From Flavobacteriaceae bacterium (GTDB lineage Bacteria > Bacteroidota > Bacteroidia > Flavobacteriales > Flavobacteriaceae), in NCBI GenBank assembly GCA_028284005.1, contig JANQSO010000015.1:60008-124007 (forward strand): 64,000 bases of DNA, given 5' to 3'. Shown piece after piece: positions 1 through 9,499 of this stretch (position 1 is its first letter; every line of letters begins with the position of its first letter). The notes under the pieces were generated by a model that had not been told where the DNA came from, made no database searches, and worked only from the letters and a program-made list of their open reading frames with translations. The position numbers were made by a program, and so were the translations under genes.

Positions 1-1104
1 CGAAGAAAAAAAAGAAAAGAAGCAGAAGAGAAACAACTGCCTGCTTATGAGGAAGCTATAGTTGCATTAAAAGAACTGGACGATTCAGACCTGCTGAAAG
101 AAAACAAATCTAAAGAGTATTATTCTGCCCTTACCGAAATTGTAAAGCGTTACCTGGATCGTGAGGTGGATGCTGCTGCTTTGGAAAGTACAAGTGATGA
201 GTTGATTGCTCGATTGCAGTTACATAAAGATGCCGGACATTTTGACTTTGATGCTGAAACCATTAAGCATCTTGACCAAATTTTGAAACGAGCCGATCTG
301 GTAAAATTTGCAAAGATGAGGCAGGAAGTAGGACAAACCGAAGCAGATAGAAATACCATTGAAGAAATTATCAATGAAACTCATGAAGTAATTCCCGAAC
401 CTACCGAAGAAGAATTGCTTCAAAATGAGGAGTACCTTCGACAGCAGCGAAGAAAAAGACGTAACAAACGAATTATAATAGGAATGGTAACAGGTGTTTT
501 TGCCATACTTATTTCAGGAGGAATTCTAACTGCAACCTACGGCTGGGCCTATGTAAAAGATAATTTAATAGGGCATCCAACTAAAGAGTTATTGGATGGA
601 AGATGGGTGCGCAGTGAATATGGAATTCCGGCAATTATTTTGGAAACGCCAAAAGTTTTGGTACGTAAGCAGGTAAATTTACCCGAAGAAGCCAAACAAA
701 CCGTGGTTTCTAATGAGATGTTTCAGTATGGAAGCCTTTCAGGACAATTCTATATACTCTTAAACGTATCAACATATGTAGAAGGGGTCGAGTTGGATTT
801 TGAAGTGGTTTCTGAAAGATTATTGCAATCTTTAGAAGCCGAAGGAGCACTGAATATGATTGTAAAAAGAGAGTCTTTTTCTACTGATGAAGGAATCGAA
901 GGAGAAAAAGTATATGGAGAATTTGATTACTCGGGATCGTCCAATACCAAAAAGAGTGATAAGCTGGAATATGAAATTTTATTGTTTAAAAAAGGACAAT
1001 CACTTCAAATATTAGCTACCTATTATAAAAAGGATGATGCATATGCATTTCAAATAAAAGAAAGAATTATTAATTCAGTAGAACTTGAAGTTACAGAAAA
1101 ATAA
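1..1104 (+). CDS. Bat-operon membrane protein, 5'-truncated by window edge
   Basis: The frame is open from base 1 without a start, so the gene begins outside the window. The first part visible is charged and helical; a single strong membrane segment follows the basic run RQQRRKRRNKR (about bases 470-550), and the C-terminal half is a soluble, presumably periplasmic domain. The stop TAA overlaps the ATG of batA by one base. In Bacteroidota bat operons, a gene of this kind (DUF4381-like) usually sits between a moxR/DUF58 pair and batA, so I infer an accessory role in the Bat membrane complex. I saw no catalytic motif. The family name is inferred from position as much as from sequence. Confidence 0.75.
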   Translation, partial: RRKKRKEAEEKQLPAYEEAIVALKELDDSDLLKENKSKEYYSALTEIVKRYLDREVDAAALESTSDELIARLQLHKDAGHFDFDAETIKHLDQILKRADLVKFAKMRQEVGQTEADRNTIEEIINETHEVIPEPTEEELLQNEEYLRQQRRKRRNKRIIIGMVTGVFAILISGGILTATYGWAYVKDNLIGHPTKELLDGRWVRSEYGIPAIILETPKVLVRKQVNLPEEAKQTVVSNEMFQYGSLSGQFYILLNVSTYVEGVELDFEVVSERLLQSLEAEGALNMIVKRESFSTDEGIEGEKVYGEFDYSGSSNTKKSDKLEYEILLFKKGQSLQILATYYKKDDAYAFQIKERIINSVELEVTEK

Positions 1105-2108
1105 TGTTTGAAAATTTTGAATTTGTAAATCCACAGGTTTTCTGGTTGTTGTTAGCACTTCCGGTACTCATTCTATGGTACCTGTTGAAGCGTAAGCAAC
1201 AGACAGCGGCATTAAAGATTTCGAGTACAAAAGGATTTAGAACAAAGAAGAACTGGTTGGCAAAATTACGACCGCTACTCTTTGCATTTAGGCTATTTGC
1301 ATTGGCTGCAATTATTATTGCGATGGCTCGCCCACGTACCGTGGATGAGTCAACCCGTATTAAAACCACAAAAGGGATTGACATTGTAATAGCGATAGAT
1401 GTATCTGCCAGTATGCTGGCAAGGGACCTCCGCCCCAACCGATTGGAAGCTTTAAAAATGGTAGCGGCAAGGTTTATAAACGCAAGGCCTAACGATAGGA
1501 TTGGATTAGTTGAATATGCAGGAGAAAGTTTTACAAAAACCCCTTTAACAAGTGATAAAAGTATTGTGCTTTCGTCTTTAAATAGTATAAAATACAACAC
1601 GATCATTGAAGGAGGAACAGCCATAGGAATGGGTTTGGCTACGTCTGTGAACCGATTAAAGGAAAGTAGGGCAAAGAGTAAAATAATAATTTTATTAACA
1701 GACGGGGTCAACAATAGTGGCTTTATTGATCCAAAGATCGCCAGTGAACTGGCAGTGGAATTTGGGATCAAGGTATATACTATTGGATTAGGGACAAATG
1801 GAATGGCACAGTCTCCTATTGGAATTCGCCCCGATGGAAGTTTTCAATACGGAAGTGTACAGGTTGAGATCGATGAAGCTTTATTAAGAGAAATTGCCAA
1901 GACAACCGGAGGACAGTATTTTAGAGCAACAAGTACTTCGAAACTGGGAGAGATATATGATGAAATAAACAAACTGGAAAAGACCGATATAGAAGAGTTC
2001 AAGTATCGAAATTACGATGAGAAATTTCGCCCTCTGGCACTTTTTGCTTTAGGATTACTGGCACTCGAAATACTTTTGAGATATACTCTTTTTAGAAGTT
2101 TTGTATAA
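1104..2108 (+). CDS. batA: BatA, von Willebrand factor A membrane protein
   Basis: A 334-residue protein with hydrophobic segments near residues 12-28 and 57-75, a vWA domain from about residue 90, and a last membrane helix near the C-terminus. The metal-ion-dependent adhesion site is intact: DVSAS at residues 99-103, with a later LLTDG strand. BatA-type proteins are held in the membrane and form part of the aerotolerance complex made with BatB-BatE. The start ATG shares its first base with the previous stop, which indicates translational coupling. Order and spacing (batA, 42 nt, batB) match Bacteroidota bat operons. Confidence 0.93.
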   Translation: MFENFEFVNPQVFWLLLALPVLILWYLLKRKQQTAALKISSTKGFRTKKNWLAKLRPLLFAFRLFALAAIIIAMARPRTVDESTRIKTTKGIDIVIAIDVSASMLARDLRPNRLEALKMVAARFINARPNDRIGLVEYAGESFTKTPLTSDKSIVLSSLNSIKYNTIIEGGTAIGMGLATSVNRLKESRAKSKIIILLTDGVNNSGFIDPKIASELAVEFGIKVYTIGLGTNGMAQSPIGIRPDGSFQYGSVQVEIDEALLREIAKTTGGQYFRATSTSKLGEIYDEINKLEKTDIEEFKYRNYDEKFRPLALFALGLLALEILLRYTLFRSFV

Positions 2109-2150
2109 ATAATGAATAAGTAATGAGACCCCGATAAAGGGAAAACAAAT

Positions 2151-3191
2151 ATGTATCAATTAGAAGAACCCATATACTTTTATTTATTGGCAGCTATACC
2201 GCTGGTAGTGGTGCTTTTTCTATTAGTATTGTTTTGGAAGAAGAAAGTACAAAGGAGGTTTGCAGATACTCAATTGCTCAAAAAATTGAGTCCGGATAAA
2301 TCACTTTTTAAACCCGTTTTAAAAGCATTGGTTGTTTGTTTGGCTATAGGCTGTTTAAGCTTTGCCTTGGTAAATCCAAAAATAGGAACTAAGCTTGAAA
2401 CGGTGAAACGTGAGGGTGTAGATGTAGTGTTCGCTTTAGATGTTTCAAAGAGTATGCTGGCAGAAGATATTGCTCCCAACCGCTTAGAAAAATCCAAACA
2501 ATTGGCGACACAGATCATCAACAGCCTGGCGGGGGACCGTATTGGAATTATTGGTTATGCAGGAAGTTCTTTTCCGCAGGTGCCTATTACTACCGACTTT
2601 TCTTCGGCTAAATTGTTTTTATCGGGAATGAATACGGATATGGTTTCATCTCAGGGAACTGCTATTAACGAAGCCATACAAATGGCGCAGACCTATTACA
2701 ATGATGAAGAGCAAACCAATCGTGTTTTGTTTATTATTAGTGACGGAGAAGATCATGAAGGCAACGTTACAGAAATTGCCGAAGCGGCTGCAGCAGACGG
2801 GATCCGTATTTTTACAATAGGTGTTGGAACAGTTGAAGGAGGGCCTATTCCAATAAAACGTAACGGAACCCTTCAATACTATAAACGCGATGAGAATAAC
2901 CAACAGGTGATTACTCGTTTGGGAGAGGCTACTTTAGAGGAAATTGCCGCAGAAGCCGATGGAGAATATATTGACGGAAGCAATACCAAAGAGGTAGTAG
3001 AAACTGTTACAGCCATTTTAAACGGAATGGATAAAAAAGAATTTGATTCTAAACAGTTTACAGATTTCAAAGACCAATTTCAATGGTTTTTGGGAGGGGC
3101 ATTATTTTTGCTTATTCTTGATGTATTATTACTGGAAAGAAAAACCGCATGGTTAAAAAAATTGAACCTGTTTAATGAAAGGACAGCATAA
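2151..3191 (+). CDS. batB: BatB, von Willebrand factor A membrane protein
   Basis: A 346-residue paralogue of BatA. It has two N-terminal membrane helices (about residues 9-29 and 55-74), a vWA domain with an intact MIDAS motif DVSKS at residues 97-101, and a C-terminal helix near residues 310-330. BatA and BatB are thought to act together in the inner membrane in oxidative-stress tolerance. It lies 42 nt after batA and ends 16 nt before the preferred batC start, so it belongs to the same transcript. Confidence 0.93.
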   Translation: MYQLEEPIYFYLLAAIPLVVVLFLLVLFWKKKVQRRFADTQLLKKLSPDKSLFKPVLKALVVCLAIGCLSFALVNPKIGTKLETVKREGVDVVFALDVSKSMLAEDIAPNRLEKSKQLATQIINSLAGDRIGIIGYAGSSFPQVPITTDFSSAKLFLSGMNTDMVSSQGTAINEAIQMAQTYYNDEEQTNRVLFIISDGEDHEGNVTEIAEAAAADGIRIFTIGVGTVEGGPIPIKRNGTLQYYKRDENNQQVITRLGEATLEEIAAEADGEYIDGSNTKEVVETVTAILNGMDKKEFDSKQFTDFKDQFQWFLGGALFLLILDVLLLERKTAWLKKLNLFNERTA

Positions 3192-3207
3192 CATAGTATT
3201 CTTAACA

Positions 3208-4077
3208 ATGAGTTTATTATCTGAAATTTTTACAATTCGGAAAAGCGCTTTTTTGTTGTTCATTTTACTTATTCCGTTTAGCGGAATGACACAGCAAAAT
3301 AAAGAACAACGAAAACTGCTTAAAGAATCAAATGAATATCTTAATGAAGCTTCAGAAAGATTGCAGGAAAATGATTTCCCTATAGCCGAAGCAGACTATC
3401 GTAAGGCCATTTCCTTAAACCCGGTAGATGAAACAGGAAAGTATAATTTAGGGAATGCGTACTATAATAAAGAATTAAATACCGAAGCAATGCGTCGCTA
3501 TAAGCAGGCGGCTTCCATTGCAAAGAACAAGCCCGAAAAACACAAGGCTTTTCATAATTTGGGGAACACTTTTATGAATTCCAAACAATATAAAGAAGCT
3601 GTAGAAGCCTATAAAAATGCGTTACGTAATAACCCGACAGATGATGAAACACGTTACAATTTAGCACTTGCTAAAAAAATGCTCGAAGAACAGCAACAAA
3701 ATGGTGGAGGCGATGATGAAAATGAGGATGAGAACCAGGACAATAAGGATAAAGAAAACCAACAAAATAAAGACGATAAAGGAGAGGACAAGGAAGGTGA
3801 TGAAGGAGACGAAAAAGAAAACGAAGATAAGGGAGACGAAAAAGACGAAAATAAAGAAGGAGAAAATAAAGAGGATAAAGGAAAGCCTGATGAAAAGAAA
3901 GAAGGTGAGGGAGAAAAGGAAAAACCTCAACAACAGCAGCCGGTTCCGGGTCAATTATCTCCTCAACAAATAAAGAACTTACTGGAAGCAATGAATAATG
4001 AAGAGAAAAAGGTCCAGGATAAGATCAATGCTAAAAAGCAAAAAGGAGCTAAAATAAAATCTAATAAAGACTGGTAA
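3208..4077 (+). CDS. batC: BatC, tetratricopeptide-repeat protein with acidic/lysine-rich tract
   Basis: A signal peptide (hydrophobic core FLLFILLIPFSG) is followed by about three TPR units (NEASERLQENDF..., KYNLGNAYYNK..., HNLGNTFMNSKQY...), then a low-complexity tract of Glu, Asp, Lys, Asn and Gln, and a short conserved end (SPQQIKNLLEAMNNEEKKVQDKI). The protein is probably periplasmic and works as a scaffold for BatA/BatB. I chose the ATG at 3208, which removes an overlap with batB and shortens an otherwise long tail before the signal peptide; an upstream in-frame ATG at 3175 is possible. Antisense open frames over the low-complexity tract are composition artefacts. Confidence 0.9.
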   Translation: MSLLSEIFTIRKSAFLLFILLIPFSGMTQQNKEQRKLLKESNEYLNEASERLQENDFPIAEADYRKAISLNPVDETGKYNLGNAYYNKELNTEAMRRYKQAASIAKNKPEKHKAFHNLGNTFMNSKQYKEAVEAYKNALRNNPTDDETRYNLALAKKMLEEQQQNGGGDDENEDENQDNKDKENQQNKDDKGEDKEGDEGDEKENEDKGDEKDENKEGENKEDKGKPDEKKEGEGEKEKPQQQQPVPGQLSPQQIKNLLEAMNNEEKKVQDKINAKKQKGAKIKSNKDW

Positions 4078-4080
4078 TTA

Positions 4081-5856
4081 ATGAAACTAAAACATTTCAT
4101 ATACGTACTGTTTTTTATTGTTAGCTGTAATATGTTACATGCACAGGTTCAATTTGAGGTTAAATTGAGCAAGAAGCGATTAGGCATTAACGAACGTTTA
4201 CGAGTAGATTTTGAAATGAATCATGACGGGGATAATTTTAGTCCACCGGATTTCCAGGGGTTTAGAGTGGTGGGAGGCCCAAACCAGGCTATCAGCAATT
4301 CATACATTAATGGAAAGCGAAGCTATTCAAAAACGTACTCCTATTTTTTATCACCTCAGTCCCGGGGAAAATATACAATTGGCCAGGCGACCATTGAAAT
4401 TGAAGGACAGATCTATAAAACTACTCCAATACAAGTTGAGGTTACATCTGCTGTAGATAAACCTAAGGACGGAAATAATGCTGAATATGTAGCAAGTGAG
4501 AATGTACATTTGGTTGCTGAGATCTCCAATACCAGCCCATATTTAAATGAAGCAATTACAGTAGTTTATAAAATGTACGTCTCTCACAATGTGAGCATTA
4601 CCAGTAGTTGGCGAGAAATTGATACACCAAAATATGCTGATTTTTGGAGTCAGAATATAGACAATCAGGGAAATTTTAAAATTTATGAAGGCAAGTACCA
4701 GGGAGAAGATTATCGTTATGTAGTTTTGCGGACCACAGTATTGTATCCCCAAAAAACAGGGAAATTGAATATTGAACCCTTAACACTCGATGTCCCTATT
4801 GATGTACAGGGAAATCGTCGGGATATTTTTGGGAGAAGGCTAATGACACGTGTCAATAAAACAATTTCTGCCGGGAACAGGACCATTGATGTAAAACCAT
4901 TACCTGTTGGAGGCCGCCCAGATAACTTTACCGGTGCCGTAGGAAGTTTTGAGTTTGATGTTACCACCAATAAAACCACTTTGGATGCAGATGAAGCACT
5001 ACAATTAAATGTTAAGGTATCCGGAAAAGGAAATTTAAAGCTATTCGATTTGCCTGGGATAAAACTTTCCAATTCATTAGAAATGTATGAGCCGGAACGT
5101 AAAGAAAATGTGCGTACCAACCGAGCTGGAATGAGCGGAGAGGTAAAAGAGACGTATACTGTCATTCCTCAGTTAAAAGGAAATTACCCTATTAGGCCCA
5201 TTGCTTTTTCGTATTTCAACCCAAAAACCGAAAAATATTCAACAATATCTTCAGAAGAAATAATCCTGAATGTTGAAAACGGCCCGATTACTTCAGAAAA
5301 TACATCGACTACAGCCAATAATGGGAATAAAAAAGCGGTAGTACTTTCAAAAGATCAATTCAAATACATAAAATTAGATAGCAATTTAGAAGCTGTAACT
5401 CAAGAATCGTATTTCAAATCAACACTATTTTGGACGTTAATAGGAGCTCCTTTATTACTTATCCCGCTGTTCATCATAGGAGGAAAGAAAAGAAAAGAAA
5501 GATTGGCAGATATACAAGGAAACAAACTTAGAAAGGCGGACCGGCTGGCAAAAAAATATTTGAGTGAAGCAAAGAAGAATTTAGCAGATAAGGCTACATT
5601 CTATGAAGCCCTTGAAAGAGCATTACATAATTATTTAAAAGCGAAACTGAATATCGAAACCTCCGAAATGTCCAAAGACCGAATTGCCGTATTGTTGGAA
5701 GAGCGAAACGTTTCAGGAGTCAATATAGATCATTTTAAAGGTTTACTTAAAAGTTGTGAGTTTGCTCGTTATACACCTGCTTCCAATGTAACCATTCAGC
5801 AAGATTATAACAAAGCAGTTGAAACGATAACTGCTATAGATAAACAGATACAATAA
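4081..5856 (+). CDS. batD: BatD, periplasmic oxygen-tolerance protein
   Basis: A 591-residue protein with a signal peptide ending near HAQ (residues 19-21), a long region of beta-rich repeats typical of BatD, one membrane helix about residues 447-467 (FWTLIGAPLLLIPLFIIGG) and a helical cytoplasmic tail of about 120 residues. BatD family proteins belong to the Bat aerotolerance complex and are thought to present a large periplasmic face. It starts 3 nt after batC and is followed after 18 nt by batE. Confidence 0.92.
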   Translation: MKLKHFIYVLFFIVSCNMLHAQVQFEVKLSKKRLGINERLRVDFEMNHDGDNFSPPDFQGFRVVGGPNQAISNSYINGKRSYSKTYSYFLSPQSRGKYTIGQATIEIEGQIYKTTPIQVEVTSAVDKPKDGNNAEYVASENVHLVAEISNTSPYLNEAITVVYKMYVSHNVSITSSWREIDTPKYADFWSQNIDNQGNFKIYEGKYQGEDYRYVVLRTTVLYPQKTGKLNIEPLTLDVPIDVQGNRRDIFGRRLMTRVNKTISAGNRTIDVKPLPVGGRPDNFTGAVGSFEFDVTTNKTTLDADEALQLNVKVSGKGNLKLFDLPGIKLSNSLEMYEPERKENVRTNRAGMSGEVKETYTVIPQLKGNYPIRPIAFSYFNPKTEKYSTISSEEIILNVENGPITSENTSTTANNGNKKAVVLSKDQFKYIKLDSNLEAVTQESYFKSTLFWTLIGAPLLLIPLFIIGGKKRKERLADIQGNKLRKADRLAKKYLSEAKKNLADKATFYEALERALHNYLKAKLNIETSEMSKDRIAVLLEERNVSGVNIDHFKGLLKSCEFARYTPASNVTIQQDYNKAVETITAIDKQIQ

Positions 5857-5874
5857 CTTTTTCAGAAAAGAAAA

Positions 5875-6624
5875 ATGAAAAAAATACTCTTCATACTTGT
5901 CTTTTTAACTGGAATTATTGCAGTTGCTCAAAATGATGAATTGTTTGAGAAAGGAAAAGAATTGTACAAAGCCGAAAAATACCAGGAAGCATTGAATGCA
6001 TGGATGAAAATTTTAGAAAGTGATAAGCATTCAGCGGCCTTATATTACAATTTGGGAAATGCACATTATAAGTTAAATAATATTGGGCCAAGTATCTACT
6101 ATTATGAAAAAGCACTACAATTAGCACCTAATGACAGTGATATTCGAAATAATCTTTCATTTGCTGAAAATGCAAAGATAGATGCTATAGAACCACTGCC
6201 TGAGACTATTTTTAAGCGGTGGTACAAATCTATCTCCGGAGTATTTACTTTTGATGGCTGGGCCACGGCATCAACTATATTTTCAATATTGTTCGTGGCG
6301 CTTTTTTTACTGTATTATTTCTCGGTTTCAGAAAGAAAAAAACGGATACTATTTACCGGGTCGGTTATAAGTATCTTTTTACTGTTATTTACATTGGTAG
6401 TGGCCTTTAAAACATACAATGATTACACAAAAGATCGTCCTGCCATAATCTTTGCGGAAAGCACCGAAGTTAAAAGTGAACCAACTATGGGAAGCGAAGC
6501 GGCTTTTGTACTCCACGAAGGAACCAAGGTTCTAATACTGGATCAAGATGATGAATGGTATCGCATTGTTCTGGCAGATGGTAAAGACGGATGGATTCCT
6601 ACATCGGAATTAAAAGAACTATAA
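5875..6624 (+). CDS. batE: BatE, TPR and SH3-type domain protein
   Basis: A 249-residue protein. In order: a signal peptide (MKKILFILVFLTGIIAVAQ), two to three TPR units (EKGKELYKAEKYQEALNAWM..., YYNLGNAHYKLNNIG...), two membrane helices (about residues 125-146 and 157-177) and a bacterial SH3 domain at the C-terminus ending DGWIPTSEL. This layout is the usual BatE of Bacteroidota. It is the last gene of the bat operon; the next gene is convergent with only 1 nt between the stops and no clear terminator hairpin. Confidence 0.92.
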   Translation: MKKILFILVFLTGIIAVAQNDELFEKGKELYKAEKYQEALNAWMKILESDKHSAALYYNLGNAHYKLNNIGPSIYYYEKALQLAPNDSDIRNNLSFAENAKIDAIEPLPETIFKRWYKSISGVFTFDGWATASTIFSILFVALFLLYYFSVSERKKRILFTGSVISIFLLLFTLVVAFKTYNDYTKDRPAIIFAESTEVKSEPTMGSEAAFVLHEGTKVLILDQDDEWYRIVLADGKDGWIPTSELKEL

Positions 6625-6625
6625 A

Positions 6626-7159
6626 TTATTTTTCTCCTTCCTCAGTTTCATCTTTATAAGTTTCGTACCTGTCCACTTCTTTTAAAATATGCGGAAGCAC
6701 TATAGGAGCCAGGGAAGCTATTGGTGCATATAATGTAGACTCGGCTTTCTTTTCTTCAGAAATAATATAACCACTTGTACTTGAAGAAGCATTTATAAAC
6801 ATAAAAATTACACTAATAATAAAAGCATAGGTAATTGCGCTAAAAACACCTCCTAATAATTTGTTGATGATTCCTAGCATAGCGAAGTCCGCTACTTTTG
6901 TAAGAAGTTTTCCTGCCATGGAGACAAGAAAGATAATCCCTAAAAAAGTTACACCAAAAGCAGCAAGTTGCGTAGTTTGCTCACCCCAATTAAACCAATT
7001 GGAAATATACCCTGCGGCATAATCCGAAAAATAAAGAGCTCCATATACCCCGGCAATTAACCCTATTAGTGAGGCTAAAGCTACAAAAAGCCCTTTTTTA
7101 AAACCGGTGAAAAAGCCTATCAATAAAATAATTCCTAAACCAATATCTACCATATTCAT
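6626..7159 (-). CDS. cvpA: CvpA family membrane protein
   Basis: A 177-residue protein with four membrane helices and the family-typical start VDIGLGIILLIGFFTGFKKGL. CvpA proteins are inner-membrane proteins linked to envelope homeostasis and, in enterobacteria, to colicin V production. I chose the ATG at 7159 because an upstream TTG at 7198 adds a tail unlike the family. The C-terminus is acidic (DETEEGEK). It is transcribed away from the gene at 7228. Confidence 0.88.
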   Translation of the reverse strand: MNMVDIGLGIILLIGFFTGFKKGLFVALASLIGLIAGVYGALYFSDYAAGYISNWFNWGEQTTQLAAFGVTFLGIIFLVSMAGKLLTKVADFAMLGIINKLLGGVFSAITYAFIISVIFMFINASSSTSGYIISEEKKAESTLYAPIASLAPIVLPHILKEVDRYETYKDETEEGEK

Positions 7160-7204
7160 ACAAGTATTTAGTGTAAAGATACTAAAAGTGTTTGTCAAGA
7201 AATG

Positions 7205-7212
7205 TATCTTTG
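7205..7212 (+). promoter_or_regulatory. Bacteroidota -7 box TATCTTTG
   Basis: TATCTTTG matches the TAnnTTTG consensus 15 nt before the ATG at 7228. It rules out the in-frame TTG at 7192 as the start of that gene. I see no well-spaced -33 TTTG. Confidence 0.65.
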
Positions 7213-7227
7213 TACCACAGGAAAATT

Positions 7228-7584
7228 ATGGCTAGAGACGAACAATTAAAGCAACGCTGGAAGCAAGTGGTTACACTACTTAGTAATCGTTTTGCAGATG
7301 GTGAAGAGTTGGATTTGGACGCTGTAATTTACCTGGTAGGGGTCCAGGAATTAGGACAATTGCACAGAAAGTTTAAGAAAGATGAAAAAATAAACCTGAT
7401 GCACATTGCCATTTGTCGTCTGTTAGAACCTTTTGGGTATTATGAGTTTGAGTATTTTGATGAGCAGGGCTGGCCACATTATAAGATTGTTGAACAATTA
7501 CCCCCTTTAAAGGCAGGAGAGCAAAGTGTTTTAATGAAAGAGGCCATTGTACAGTATTTCCTGGAAAAAGAAGTGATTGACTAG
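7228..7584 (+). CDS. conserved flavobacterial hypothetical protein
   Basis: A 118-residue soluble, charged protein beginning MARDEQLKQRWKQVV. No signal peptide, membrane segment or catalytic motif is visible. It sits 41 nt upstream of pheS on the same strand and has its own -7 box. Function unknown; the codon use looks like that of its neighbours. Confidence 0.85.
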   Translation: MARDEQLKQRWKQVVTLLSNRFADGEELDLDAVIYLVGVQELGQLHRKFKKDEKINLMHIAICRLLEPFGYYEFEYFDEQGWPHYKIVEQLPPLKAGEQSVLMKEAIVQYFLEKEVID

Positions 7585-7625
7585 AAAATATGTAGTTTTG
7601 CGCTGCCAAAGCATTTTTATTGAAT

Positions 7626-8645
7626 ATGATAGACAAGATTAAAAAGCATATTAATGAAGTTGAAGCTTTTACTTCAACAAAAAAGGAAGAAATAGAGACA
7701 TTCCGGATCAAGTATTTGGGAAAAAAAGGATTGCTAAATGATTTCTTTGCCGAATTTAAAAATGTTCCTAAAGAACAGAAAAAGGAATTTGGGCAAGTTG
7801 TAAACACACTCAAAAATGCAGCCCAGGAAAAGGTAAATGTGCTAAAGGCAGCAGTAGATTCTTCTGAAGGCTCTAAAGGAAACTATGGCGACCTCTCACG
7901 CCCGGGCGAACCTATTGCTTTAGGTGCCCGTCACCCTATATCTATTGTAAGGAATAAGATCATTGAAATTTTTTCGCGTATTGGCTTTAATGTTTCTGAA
8001 GGCCCCGAAATAGAAGATGACTGGCATAATTTTACAGCTTTGAATTTGCCGGAATATCATCCGGCGCGCGATATGCAGGATACATTTTTTATTCAAACCA
8101 ACCCCGATGTATTGCTGCGAACCCATACCTCTTCTGTACAGGTGCGTTATATGGAAAACAACAAACCGCCAATTCGTACCATTTCTCCGGGGCGCGTATA
8201 TCGTAATGAAGCAATTTCGGCCAGATCACATTGCTTTTTTCACCAGGTAGAAGGACTGTATGTAGATAAAGGTGTAAGCTTTGCCGACTTAAAGCAAACA
8301 CTTCAATATTTCACTACCGAAATGTTTGGGAAATCTAAAATCAGGCTACGCCCTTCTTATTTCCCGTTCACTGAGCCAAGTGCCGAAGTGGATGTGTATT
8401 GGGGACTTGAAACCGAAACAGATTATAAAATGACAAAGGGGACCGGATGGTTGGAGATCATGGGTTGTGGAATGGTAGATCCTAACGTTTTGGAGAATTG
8501 CGGGATAGATGCTACCGAATATTCCGGCTTTGCTTTTGGAATGGGGATTGACCGCATCGCATTATTATTGCATCAAATCCCGGATATTAGAATGTTTAGT
8601 GAAAACGATATTCGATTTTTAGATCAATTTAAAAGTGCCGATTAA
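7626..8645 (+). CDS. pheS: phenylalanine--tRNA ligase alpha subunit
   Basis: A 339-residue class II aminoacyl-tRNA synthetase subunit, full length for the family. It has the N-terminal coiled-coil arm (about residues 1-85) and the catalytic domain with motif 2 region around [10 protein letters not shown] and motif 3 [10 protein letters not shown] near the C-terminus. With PheT it charges tRNA-Phe. The ATG at 7626 is preferred to an in-frame TTG two codons earlier. A TAGTTTTG at 7593-7600 could be its -7 box. Confidence 0.96.
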   Translation: MIDKIKKHINEVEAFTSTKKEEIETFRIKYLGKKGLLNDFFAEFKNVPKEQKKEFGQVVNTLKNAAQEKVNVLKAAVDSSEGSKGNYGDLSRPGEPIALGARHPISIVRNKIIEIFSRIGFNVSEGPEIEDDWHNFTALNLPEYHPARDMQDTFFIQTNPDVLLRTHTSSVQVRYMENNKPPIRTISPGRVYRNEAISARSHCFFHQVEGLYVDKGVSFADLKQTLQYFTTEMFGKSKIRLRPSYFPFTEPSAEVDVYWGLETETDYKMTKGTGWLEIMGCGMVDPNVLENCGIDATEYSGFAFGMGIDRIALLLHQIPDIRMFSENDIRFLDQFKSAD

Positions 8646-8666
8646 CAAGAAAGAAGGCATAATTCT

Positions 8667-9062
8667 ATGAAAAAAGACATTGATTTCCACGTTGGTGAAA
8701 AAATTCAGATCGTTGCTATAAAAGAATGGGATAAGGACTTTTTATCTCAAAACTGGAATGTATACTTCATTAACAATCGGGAAGATACCATTGAGGCTGT
8801 ATTGATCATGTCCCGGGGGAATAGTGATGACAGAAAAACATCTACACTTCGACATGGCTTGGGAAATATGGAGCCTTTTACAACTGCCAAGGTCGAAATG
8901 ATCAATGAAGATGTGCTGGGTTTTACAAATGAGTACCTGGTTACATTCTTTGCCGAAGGAAAACTGTTTGAACGCAGTTTTATATTTGAAGCTAATTCTA
9001 TTTCTGAAAAAAACACCATAGCAATTCCTTTGCTGGATTCTGAAGGTGTTTTTGCAAGATAA
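8667..9062 (+). CDS. conserved hypothetical protein
   Basis: A 131-residue soluble protein with alternating beta-strand-like segments (NWNVYFINNREDTIEAVLIMSRG; AKVEMINEDVLGFTNEYLVTFFAEGKLFERSFIFE). No signal peptide, membrane helix or known motif. It follows pheS by 21 nt and may share its transcript. Function unknown. Confidence 0.8.
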   Translation: MKKDIDFHVGEKIQIVAIKEWDKDFLSQNWNVYFINNREDTIEAVLIMSRGNSDDRKTSTLRHGLGNMEPFTTAKVEMINEDVLGFTNEYLVTFFAEGKLFERSFIFEANSISEKNTIAIPLLDSEGVFAR

Positions 9063-9218
9063 CCACTTCGTTTTATTTATGATTCATATAAATTGAGAGT
9101 AGTAATGACTTATCTATGTACCCATATTTCAAGGGTATTTATTTACTAATTAGACTATAAAATTAGCATATAAATATTTAGTATATCTTTATTTAAAATT
9201 GACTAAACACAAATTCTT

Positions 9219-9464
9219 ATGAAACATATTTTCATAAATACCAATACTATTTTAAAAGAGCCACTTCCGGTTACAAATAATGATTTTTCTGAATTTTTAA
9301 TGATTGAGGAGGAGGTATTTGATAAAGCAGACTTCCATGACAAATTGGAGTTTTACATTCTTGATGAAGTTAAAGAAGGTAATCAAAAAGTATTTTCAAT
9401 AAAAGAACCTTTTCAAAAAATATCTAGACAAAAAGGACTGTATTCTGGAGTAATAGGAAGTTAA
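9219..9464 (+). CDS. small hypothetical protein
   Basis: An 81-residue acidic protein without membrane segments. A near-consensus -7 box (TATCTTTA, 9184-9191) lies upstream and the codon use looks genuine. It ends 35 nt before the convergent gpsA stop. I do not recognise it. Confidence 0.6.
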   Translation: MKHIFINTNTILKEPLPVTNNDFSEFLMIEEEVFDKADFHDKLEFYILDEVKEGNQKVFSIKEPFQKISRQKGLYSGVIGS

Positions 9465-9499
9465 TTCTACAATTACTTATTTTCTTAAAACGAGAAAGA

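Noticed and set aside
3661..3991. Open frames opposite and beside the batC acidic tract
   Set aside because: They mirror the Glu/Lys-rich repeat composition and have no start context.
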